Assembly: GCA_014529385.2 (NCBI GenBank)
Contig: CM043947.1
Location: forward strand, 96,754,036-96,816,035
Reading direction: 5' to 3'
Source of the DNA: Adiantum capillus-veneris
Lineage: Eukaryota; Streptophyta; Polypodiopsida; Polypodiales; Pteridaceae
DNA length: 62,000 nucleotides
How positions within the stretch are numbered: the stretch's first letter is position 1; each line of letters begins with the position of its first letter. A program made the translations under genes and the position numbers. Shown one piece after another: positions 25,470 through 37,607 of this stretch. A model generated the notes under the pieces. The model was not told the DNA's origin, did no database searches, and was given only the letters and a program-made list of their open reading frames with translations.

Positions 25470-28400
25470 GGATATTAATACACCCCTATGGACCTAGGTC
25501 CATAGAGTCTCATGTATGTCATTGAGAAACCCTAAGGCCCTAGGTCCAAAGGGTGCCAACAAAATTGTTCTACAATCACATCCAGACCACCCTATGGCCC
25601 TAGGATCATAGGATCTTTTATGAAATTAGAGGAACCTTGTGACCACAGGGTACCAAAGTAGTAGCCCTTGAATGGCTTAAATTCCCCTCTAGCGCCTCTA
25701 CACTGGCACCCTATGGCCCTATGGCCCTAGGTCCATAAGGTTCCCTCTGATCGACTCGGAGTTCCTATGTCCATGGCTCATGTAGGTCTCCTTCAGAGCT
25801 TTAGAGCTTCTACATTGGAAGTCTATGACCGTAGGGCCACAAGGTGTACTCTAATCTATTAAGAGTTTCTATCTACATGGTTCGGTGCCATTGAATGGCA
25901 TAAATGTCCCTAAAGAGCTTCTACATCCGCACTCTTTAAACAACCTCACATTCTCTAGCCATGCCCAATCCCCACACACCCTAGTCTAGAGATGCACGTA
26001 GATTAGTACCACAGGGTTATAATATTGTCTTTATTAGTCAATGCCTATATTCATGGGTGCAACATGTGCACACCCATGTCTACATGACAATGCATGTAGT
26101 GGACAAAACCTGATTGCCTTCTAGTTTATTCAAAATTGTGACCTCTACCATAAGCCTAGACTTACTAGAATTTCAAAAGCTACATCTTAGCTTGGTTATA
26201 TAGTATTACACATACTAGGAATATATTTAGGTTTCTCTCTATTGTAAAGAGAGATACTATGGAGCTAGGGCCATTGGGGATGGTGCACAATAGAGTTCCC
26301 TTTACTATGATGTGAGATCATATGGACTTAGGGCCATAGGGTGCCAATGTATAAGGTCAAGAGCCATAGGTTGTTTCCCTCTATTCCAGTGAGAGATCAT
26401 ACATACCTAGGTCCAGAGGGTGCCAATGCATAAGCTCAAGGGCCATAGGTTGCTCTCTATTGAAAATAGATATCCTATGATTATAGGGCCATAGGGATAA
26501 TGTAGTGCATATGTAGTTGCTCTTGAATGACCCAAAATGCTCTTTGAGAGCTTCTACATTGACCCCTAGGCCATCCTCTAGCCTTAAGGCCATAGTTTCC
26601 TCTCTAGTATGATGTGAGATCCTATGGACTTAGGGCCATAGGATACCAATGTATAATCTCAAGGGCCCAAAGTCTCTTTGAGAGTTTCTATATTGACACA
26701 TAGTCCACCCTATGGCCCTAGGGTAATAGAGTGCCCTTTAGTATGATGTGAGATCATATGGACATAGGGCCATAAGGTTCCAATGTATAAGGTCAAGGAA
26801 AAAGGTTGTTTCCCTCTAGTGAGAGATCATATGGACCTAGGTCCACACGGTGCCGATGCATAGACTCAAGGGCCATAGGTTTCTCTCTATTGTAAATAGA
26901 GATTCTATGGTCCCCGGGTCATAGGACTACCGTAGTGCATATGTTGGTGCCCTTGAATGGCCCAAAGTCTCTTTCAGAGCTTGTACATTGACCCCTAGGC
27001 TATCCTCTAACCTTGAAGTCATAGGTTCCTCTCTAGTATGATGTGAGTATGGCCTTAGGGCCATAGGGTATCAATGTATAAGCTCAAGGGCCCAAAGGCT
27101 CTTTGAGAGCTTCTACACTGACAATTAGTCCACCTTATGGTCCTATGGCCATATAGTGCCCTTTAGTGTATGATGTAAGATCCTATGGACTTAGGGCCAT
27201 AGGTTGTGTCCATCTATTCCATTGAGAGATCATATGGACCTAGGGCCACAGGGTGCCAATGAATAAGCTCAAGGGACATAGGTTTCACTCTATTGCAAAT
27301 AAAGATACGTTGGTCCTAGGGCCATAAGGCTACCATAGTGCATATATTGGTTCCCTTGAATAGCCCATTGCAAGCTTCTACATTGACCCCTAGGCCATCA
27401 TCTAGCCTTAACGCCATAGGTTCCTCTCTGTTATGACGTGAGACCCTATGGCCTTAGGGACATAGGGTAGCAATCTATGAGATCAAGGACCCAAAGGCTC
27501 TTTGAGAGCTACTACATTGACACATAATCCACCCTATGGACCTAGGGCCATAGAGTGGGCCATAGAGTGCCCTTTAGTATGATGTGAGATCCTATGGACG
27601 TAGGGCCATAAGATGCCAATGTATAACGTTAAGAGCCATAGGTCGTTTCTCTCTATTCTAGTGAAAGATTGTATGGACCTAGGGCCACATGGTGCCAATG
27701 CATAAGCTCAAGGGCCATAGGTTTCTCTCTATTACAACTAGACATCCTATGGTCGTAGGGCCATAGGGCTACCATAGTGCATATTTTGGTGCCCTTGAAT
27801 GGCTCATGATTTTGAGAGCTACCATAGTGCACATTTTGGTGAACTTGAATGGCCCAAATTCTCTTTGAGATATTCTACATTGACCCATAGGCCATCCTCT
27901 ACCCTTAAGGACATAAGTTCCTCTCTAGCATAATGTGAGACCCTATGTCCTTAGGGCCATAGGCTACCAGTGTATAAGCTCAAGGGCCCAAAGGCTCTTT
28001 GAGAGCTTCTACATTGACACATAGTCCACCCTATGGTCCAAGGGCCATAGAATGCCCTTTAGTATGATGTGAGATCCTATGGACTTAGGGCCATAAGGTG
28101 CCCATGTATAAGGTCAAGGGACATAGGTTGTTTCCCTCTATTCTAGTGAGAGATCCTATGGACCTAGGGCCACAGGGTGCCAATGCATAAGCTCAAGGGC
28201 CATAGCTTGCTCTCTATTTCAAAAAGAGATCCTATTGTCCTAGGTCCATAGGGCTATCAAAGTGCATATATTGGTGCCCTTGAATGGCCCAAATTGTTAT
28301 TGAGAGCTACCATAGCGCATATTTTTCTACACTTGAATGGCCCAAATGCTCTTTGGGAGCTTCTACATTGACCCCTAGGCCATCCTCTAGCTTTAAGGCC

Positions 28401-30090
28401 ATAGGTTTCTCTCTAGTTTAATGTTAGACCCTATGGACTTAGAGCCATAGGGTACCAATGTATAAGCTCCGGGTCCCAAAGAGTCTTTGAGAGCTTCTAC
28501 ACTGGCACACAATCTACCCTATGGCCCTAGGTCCATAGAGTTCCATTTAGTATGATGTGAGAGCCTATGGTCAAGGGACATAGGTTGTTTTCCTCTATTC
28601 TAGCGAGAGATCTTATGGCCCTAGGGCCACATGGTGCCAATGCATAAGATCAAGGGCCACAAGTTGCTCTGTATTGAAAATAGAGATCCTATGGTCCTAG
28701 GCCTGTAGGGATACCGTAGTGCATATGTAGGTTCCCCTCAATGGCCCAAATTCTCTTTGAGCGCTTCTACATTGACCCAAGACCATCCTCTAGCCTTTAG
28801 GCCATGGGTTCCTCTCTAGTACGATGTGCTCAAGGGCACTAAATTGTTGCCCTATATTACAATTAGAGATCCTATGGTCCTAGGGCCACACAGTGCCAAT
28901 GTATAAGCTCCAGGGCACCAAGTTGTTGCCCCCTGTTTCAATGAGATATTCTATGGCCCCAGGGCCATAGTGCTCCAATGGTGCATATGTAGGTTCCCCT
29001 CAGTGGGTCAAATGCTCTTTGAGAGCTTCTACATTGACACCTAGTCCAACCTATGGCCTTAGGTCCATAAGGTGCCAATGTGTAAGGACAAGGACTGTAG
29101 GTTGTTTCCCTTTATTTCATTGAGAGATCCTATGGACCTACGTCCACAAGGTACCATTGTATCTCAAGGGCCAAATGTTTCTCTCTATTACAATTAGAGA
29201 TTCTATGGCTCTAGAACCATAGGACTGTAGTGGTGCATAGGTAGATATCCTTCAGTGGTCCAAATGCTCTTTGAGAGCTTCTATATTGACACCTAGGCCA
29301 CCCTATGGCCCTAGGGCCATAGAGTGCCCTCTATAAATGATGTGAGATCCTATGGCCTTAGGGCGAGAAGATGCCCATGTATATGGACAAGGGCCATAAG
29401 CTATTCCCCTCTATTCCAATGAGATATCCTATGGCCCACAATGGCCATAGGATGCCAGTGTATTATCTCAAGGGCATAGGTTTCTATCTATTCCGATTAG
29501 AGATCCTATGGCCTTAGGGCCATAGGGATATCATAGTGCAGATTTAGGTGCTCTTGAATGGCCCAAATGCTCTTTGAAAGCACTTAAATTGACCCCAAGA
29601 CCATCTTGTGGCCCTAGGGCCATAGGTTCCTTGCTAGTATGATGTGAGATCCTATGGCTCTAGGACCATAGTGTACCTATGTATAAGCTCAAGGGCACTA
29701 AGTTGTTTCCCTCTATTCCAATGAGAGATGATATAGCTCTAGGACCATAGGGTTGTAGTGGTGCATATGTAGGTGCCTTAGGGCCACAGTGCAGCCAATG
29801 TTCTCTCATGGTTGATAGGTCCCTTGGGGGCTTAGGTGAACCTTTCTTGGCACCCTATGGCCCTAGGGCCATAGTGTATCCAATGTGTCTCTCATGGTCT
29901 ATAGGTCCCTTTGCGGTCGAGCTGCCCTTGTGATCAATCTCCTTTCTTGGCACCCTATGTCCCTAGGTCCACAATGTAGCCAATTTGTCTCTCTTGCTCT
30001 ATAGGCTCCTTGGGATCTTAGGTTCCCTGTGGGGCTTCTTTCTTGGCACCCTATGTCCCAAAGGCCATAAGGAGAGGCTGTGGTAGCTAT
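25470..30090. repeat. palindromic-core tandem array, type B
   Basis: Same 20-bp core as type A but a longer higher-order unit. The landmark TTGTTTCCCTCTATTC occurs (with variants) at about 26371, 26806, 27204, 27643, 28128, 28585 and 29102, spacings of 398-517 bases. Unit phrases include 'GATGTGAGATCCTATGGAC', 'GTGCCAATGCATAAGCTCAA', 'TACCATAGTGCATATGTTGG', 'GCTCTTTGAGAGCTTCTAC' and 'GACCCCTAGGCCATCCTCTA'. Perfect 20-bp palindromes are seen at 25486-25505, 29303-29322 and 29855-29874. The right end (29.8-30.1 kb) switches to a variant with 'TCTTGGCACCCTATGG'. No coding content. Confidence 0.9.
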
Positions 30091-31489
30091 TATATTTTTT
30101 TCTAAATTTTAAAATTTTTAATATTTAAAGTGTACTCTTTAAGTTATAGTTCTTTGCCTTTTCTACTTTGTCATTATTTCTTTCTAACTCTATTGCCGCA
30201 CCCTCTACCTATCCTCCTACAACATCGTCCTTACCACGTCCTCCTACAACCTCGACATCTAGTGATTACAGGTATGCCATAGCTATTTTTCTTGTTTTTC
30301 TAGTTGTGGAGTTTTCTGTTTTGTCTTGTTTTTGTGTTCAAGGAGTTGTGAATTTGACTTCCACTAGAACTTAGTCAGAGTTTTCTATTTTTTCTCATTT
30401 TGTGTTTAGAGTAAGGAGGACTTGAATCTAATTATAACTTAATTAAAAAGTAATTAAAATGTGATCAAAATGTATTTAGACTATAACTAAAATGTCATCA
30501 CGAATGTAATTACTTGTGGGCTTCAGTGCTAGATTGGGAATGGACGAGCGATAGAGAGGAGGCTCGGTGAAGCACGGGAGAGGGATTTATGGAAGTAGAA
30601 CTAGAGAAAAGTAGAGGACGGCACCACAACAACAACAGGTAGTTTGTAGCGACAACAACAATGATGGAAATGCCAACGACAAAATCGCGGTGATGGTTGT
30701 GACAATCTGTGCATAGAAAGTTGTGACGACGAGGACTGCGGTGCTAAAATTGGCAGATATGTGCATAGATCGACGAAGACGGGTGGCAATGGCAATGCTA
30801 TAGGAAGAGAGAGAGAGGGAGGTGTAAATGGAAATGGTGTTGTGTGTGCAGGAAGAGATAGAGGCAATGGAGCTCTGTGAATACAACAGGTTTTGTACAA
30901 GAAAACAGGAGAGAGAAAGAGAGATGAAAAATGCCCAAAAGTTGTGGTAGAGAGAGAGTAAGAGATATAAGGTTAGTCTAGTTCAAATTTCAAATATAAA
31001 ACTTTGAAAGTAGTGGTTGTTCACACGCTTAGGCTTGGCGTCAGTTTAATAAAATTACTAGAGATCTAGGATTTTGCTAGTGGGACATAGCTCATCGGCT
31101 CTGAAACTCCGAGAGCTTTTCAGCAAAAAAGAGTTTGGGTTTTCAAAATGTTGGTGGAAGGTTTTGTCAGTGTCCTTATCTCAGTGATGCGAGTGGAACG
31201 ACACCCATGAAGCAAATTCGGACCCTAGGACAAAAATTTGCATAGGAAAAAATACATTGAAAATAGCCAAAATCATAAATGTTGGCTCCAAAAATGTGTT
31301 ATGGATCAACGGGCTTGAAAACCCATTATAGCAAAGTTTGGGGTGGCCTTAAAAAAATCATATTTTTCAAAAAAATAGAATCTTTTAAATTTTCAAATAA
31401 ATTAAATAATTGCGCATGCAACACAAACACATTGACCTAAGAGCCTGACAAAGAGTATTTTGTCTCAGTCCTTTTTGGCCTCCTGTAAA
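30091..31489. other. no recognisable gene
   Basis: An AT-rich start, a Ser/Thr/Pro-rich short plus-strand frame (30,168-30,374) and a purine-rich, CAA-rich stretch (30,590-30,960) with chance open frames on the minus strand. No homology was recognised. The segment separates array types B and C. Confidence 0.45.
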
Positions 31490-32335
31490 CCTAGGGTCAT
31501 GGTTATATGATGCTATATTTCACCTATATAGAACATCTTATGGGCCTAAGGCCAGAGAGTGTAAATATACTCATCATGAAATACCTATATAGAACCCTAT
31601 GACCTTTGGGCCATAGGATGTACATCTATCTGCCATGAAACACCTATTGCTAGCACTTCTGGCCCCAAGGCCATAGGGGTGTACATGTGCCCGCCACAAA
31701 ACACCTATAGATAGCACCATATGGAAAGAAGGCCATTACATGTGCATGTACCCACCACAAACCACCTATTGCTAGCACCCTATGTCCCCAAGACCATAGG
31801 ATGCATATATACCCTCCATGAAACACATTATAGCTAGCACCCTATGTCCCCAAGCCCATAGCATGTACATATCCCTACCATGAAACACCTATTGCTAGCA
31901 CCCTATGGCCCAAAGGCCATAGCATGTACATGTACCCACCACGAAACACATATTGCTAGCACCCTATGGCCCCAAGGCCATAGGATATACATATACGCAT
32001 TACACATATCTACATACGACATCCTATGGCCATAGGTTGTATGCATACTTATCACGAAACATCCACATCTAGTACCCTAAGTCCATAAGTCCATAGGATA
32101 TATACATATTATGGCCATAGGTTGTATGCATACTTATCACGAAACATCCACATCTAGCACCCTAAGGCCATAAGTCCATAGGATATATACATACTCTTCA
32201 TGATGAAACACGAACATATAGAATCCTATGGCCTTGGGGCCATAGGATGTATACAAATTCACCACAAAATACCTACATAGCATCATGTGGCCCTAAGGCC
32301 ATATGATGTATCATGAACCACATCCATAGGTAGTG
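31490..32335. repeat. palindromic-core tandem array, type C (61-bp unit)
   Basis: Short-period version of the same repeat. The word TAGCAC occurs at 31651, 31712, 31773, 31835, 31896 and 31957, a period of 61-62 bases. Each unit reads like CACCTATTGCTAGCACC, CTATGGCCCCAAGGCCATAG, then ATGTACATGTACCCACCAC. The palindrome centre is mostly CCAAGG rather than CCTAGG. Units become irregular after about 32,000, where a longer segment (ATGGCCATAGGTTGTATGCA) is itself duplicated at 32,028 and 32,111. Confidence 0.95.
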
Positions 32336-34264
<1,929 letters not shown>

Positions 34265-34960
34265 TTATGGTTGACACTGAAATTGTTGGCTTGTGGATTC
34301 CCTAGAAGAGGCATCATGTGAGCGAGGTTGTTTTGGTTGCCATACCCACTTGACATTTTTTGGTTTCCAAGGAGTGTGTTCCACTGGTCTAGGTTGTTTG
34401 ACGAAAGCCATAGGCAATTTGGCGAGGTCGGATTTCTGGAGAGGCAATGTAGGTGAACTTGTATTGTTTTGTCGTTTTGGCATCCACAATTTTTTAGGAT
34501 TGGTTTTCATGATGGATTTCTTAACCCATATTTTCTTGACCACGGTTGTGAAATATCATTGAACCGGTGTATGTGGTGATGGTAGAGGTTCCCATACATG
34601 GTTTGTTTGTACAAAGGGCGTGGCAAAAGATTGGTCCTCTTGTTTGAGCTGTAAGGAATTGTCTTGCCAGTTGGGCGTGGCTTGATAAGTGCACATCCAT
34701 GGCACCCCCAGAATAACTGCTTCGTTAAGATGTTGATCGTCGACCACATGAGACTAATGCAGATAAACCGTTCCATCAATAGTGATTGGTAAATTTATGT
34801 GGCCCAGACTGTCCATTGTGCCTTTGTTTGGTACTTTGAACCCCATGGTGTTTGGCATTAGAGGTTCCCGCATGATTTGTTTTGAAAGTGGAGTAGTTAA
34901 CTACATTAGCTCTAGCCCCATTGTCCACTAATTCTCGCTCTATGGTGCCATCGGCTATCC
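34265..34960 (-). pseudogene. retropepsin-like fragment with W-x-P-K tail, downstream of gypsy-2 integrase
   Basis: On the minus strand, ELVDNGARANVVNYSTF (about 34,920) resembles an aspartic-protease active site (D-S/T-G-A) with Asn in place of Ser/Thr. A frame change follows, then GHINLPITIDGTVYLH and DDQHLNEAVILGVPWM, the usual closing I-L-G-x-P-W of retropepsins. Next comes a Lys/Trp-rich stretch, VVKKIWVKKS, KKLWMPKRQ, HTPWKPKNVKWVWQPKQP (34,550-34,265). The same combination, protease then W-x-P-K motifs, is seen at 11-12 kb. It lies after the integrase end of gypsy-2, which is unusual because gypsy protease normally precedes RT. It may be a rearranged neighbour. Confidence 0.5.
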
Positions 34961-35157
34961 ATTCCTCCTATCCATGTAGCTGCCGTTTGTATGGATGCTA
35001 TCGGAGTAGTATTGATACCATTGTTCTGATGTGCTTTTCTCTAAAGTTTTGCGTGCTCCTTGAACTTTAATATTTTGATTTCGGCTTGTTGTTGTGCCTA
35101 TTCCTGAATGTCATGTGCTTGACTTCTATGCTGAGCTACTGCATGTATTGTTTTGAG

Positions 35158-35466
35158 TTATTCTGGTGTCAATGGAAGAAGATATTTCTTTAATCTGCAG
35201 CCACTCGTCCAATTAAGCATCTCCTCACCTGCTAATATTGCAAGCTTGATGGTGCCACTTTGTGATATATCATGTATTACAAAAGGCCCCATCCCGCTCT
35301 TTTTGAGTTTTTTGGAGTGTTGTTTGAGGGTATACATGAAAACATAATCCCCTTTTTGGAACTCCTTGCTAATCACGTGTTGATCATGGAAAGCCTTCAT
35401 TTGTTTTTCTGAGCATATATCCTAGATATTGCTCTAAGTTTTTCTTAGGATTTTTTTTGCAAGAAA
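35158..35466 (-). pseudogene. C-terminal end of gypsy-2 integrase, severed from 52.7 kb
   Basis: The minus-strand text QMKAFHDQHVISKEFQKGDY, then MYTLKQHSKKLKKSGMGPFV and SGCRLKKYLLPLTPE with a stop, is the typical C-terminal integrase domain (G-D-x-V-x-x-Y...K...G-P-F-V). It begins abruptly at 35466, against the 5' LTR of gypsy-1. Coding that should precede it (…RLDNLEQLDETR) ends at 52708, just beyond the 3' LTR of gypsy-1. Removing gypsy-1 joins the halves into one reading direction. Stops near the junction show decay. Confidence 0.8.
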
Positions 35467-36583
35467 TGATTGCGCATATATACATACACATGTATGGTGC
35501 ATCGAATAAAGGATTTCCCATTTTCCACAGCCAGGTGGTTACGTGGGGCCCACATGTGTATAGGTAGGACAACGAGTACATAGTACATCAATTTTTATTA
35601 TCACTAGTTCCAATGTGTTTTTTCTTTAATAATGAGGAGTTCGTAGCACGTAAAAATTCTCAAGGAAGCTATCCGCCGGCCAACGACATGAGGTAAGCAG
35701 GTGCGTTAGATGGCATCTAGTGGCGTCAGGAGGTCGAATGGGGTCAATATTTGTATGTGGGTAAGCAAGGACACAACGTGGGTGTTTTCTTGTGATGATT
35801 ATGCAAAAAGGTCATCATGAGCACCATATTTGGGGGCCACTTCACCTGGTTGCGGGATGCATTATTGGAAAAAGCTGAGTGCCAGGTGTGCAGATGGATG
35901 TAGGAGGGTGACAAAAATGCAATCGTGGTCAGTTTTTGGCCTATTTGGGGTCCGTTTGAGGTCAACTAAAAGGCCAAATGTGCCCAAGGGATAAAGTGAA
36001 GTGAGGACACTAAAAAACTGAGAAAAAGACCAATAAAACATGGAGAGAAGAGGAGGAACAGCCGCAACCCACTTTTTGTTGTTTTTGGAGTCAGTTTTGG
36101 CCATAAACTACTCATCCGTGGTCGGATTTGAGCAATTTGATATCTTAGACTGGAATTTCTGGCCGCTCCGGATGCAATGGTGCTGTCCATTTTACCTAAT
36201 TTCTCACTTTTTCCTTCTGTTTTTGGCTTTGTAAGTTTCTCTTGTGAGTGAAGCCTCTGTTCAAATTTGTGATTGTATCTGGCATAGTTCATCCATATTG
36301 TGTGAGCTATTTGCCCCATTGGTGTTGGACCAAGCTCAATTATATCTAAACATAAAAAATATTACTCTTTTGAGCTGAGTTTTTGGGTGTGTGTGTGTGT
36401 GTGTCTGTGTTGAGTGGGCAAATGGATAGTCCCTCTCCTCTCACTCCATTGGTGTGTTCTCTGTCTCGACCATGTGGGTTTTTGTAAGCCGAGTGGTGCC
36501 CCATAGAGTGTGTGTGTGTATCATACCAAGAGTGTGTGTCGACTGATTATAGAGGCATTGTGTGTGTTTCCATCCCGCTCACA
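35467..36583 (+). repeat. 5' LTR of gypsy-1
   Basis: Starts TGATTGCGCATATATACA and ends CATCCCGCTCACA. It matches 51608-52707 throughout, for example at CCACATGTGTATAGGTAG, GCGACATGAGGTAAG-like text, GGACACAACGTGGGTG and TTTGTGATTGTATCTGGCAT, with scattered substitutions and small gaps. TG...CA termini are kept. Confidence 0.9.
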
Positions 36584-37607
36584 TTCTTTTGGCATCCCCA
36601 TGGAGGATCTCCTTCGAGTACCTTCAGCTTCGGCATTACAGGTTACAAGTTACAGGTTATAGAGATAGGTACAGGTCATTCACACAGATTTAGGTAGCTG
36701 GAGTAGAGTGATACACTCGTAAGTGGAAGTCACTTGCAGTTGCCATGGGTATGCATCATTTGGTTCCTATTTGAGCGTATTGTCTTGTATTGTATGTTAC
36801 TTGTGGATACTACCATTGTAAGCCATTGTGGAGCCATACTTGGTTTTATTTGGCAGTCCCAGCTATTTCTGAGACTTGGTCTGGAGATAGTCATTTATGA
36901 GACTTGATTATACGAGATTTGCATAAGATTTAGTGAGAGGGTCGATAGCATAAGGTTTTATTTAGCTAGGGAATTCTCAAATGTGAGATCCTTTCGATGA
37001 TACAGGTGATTGGAGCACCCTTTTCATGACCTCGCCATAGGGTATGTACTAGTGATTCCTACTTGATGCTTGGGTTCTATTGTTGGCAGGTTGTGCATAC
37101 GTATACAATCTAGATTTTAGGTTCTTACTGCACTACTTCTGGGGAAACTCTGTCAAAATTTATTCCAAGTTGTGATGGCTGGTTTTTTTGATCTTTTGAG
37201 CCATTTATGTTGTTATGCTGCTGAAATTATGGCAAAATCAGAGGATAAGTCAGGTGTACCTTCTTGGGAGCTACATGGATGGATTTTAATGGATAATCAC
37301 GACGGACCTCAATTCACTCCTTTTCATTTAAAACAAAGAATCCAGATAAATGTTCATGTGTCCAGGAAGATTTTTTTCTAGCAGCACATAGTCTTTATAT
37401 TCGGGCCAAGAAGATTAAGAAAGATATTGGAATCCCCTTCGCCTGTTGTAATTCCAATGATCAATTATGAAGACATTTGATGTATGTGTTTGTCCTTATC
37501 TAAAGATGAGCTCCATTGAACTTTTTGGGGATTGAGGTAGCCAAAAGTTTTGGGTTCTTGCATGTGTGCTCGAAGGGGTTCTCAAAGCATCAAAACTTGG
37601 GTAGCCA
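36584..37607 (+). other. gypsy-1 untranslated leader
   Basis: About 1 kb between the 5' LTR and the recognisable gag start. A TGGCATCCCCATGG word lies 6 bases inside the LTR end and could be the primer-binding site, but I could not assign the tRNA. Short open frames here (for example 37,172-37,381) have no recognisable domain. Confidence 0.45.

Noticed and set aside
30587-30900. Two overlapping minus-strand frames of 99 codons
   Set aside because: Low-complexity Ser/Thr/Leu-rich text from a purine-rich, CAA-rich stretch. Both frames are open only because of base composition.
31490-32335. CRISPR-like regular spacing of short repeats
   Set aside because: The 61-bp units are near-identical along their whole length, so there are no unique spacers, no cas genes, and the setting is a plant nuclear genome.
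35862-36319. Minus-strand open frames of up to 117 codons in the gypsy-1 LTR
   Set aside because: Antisense to the LTR and only partly conserved in the other LTR (51,964-52,185). No recognisable domain.
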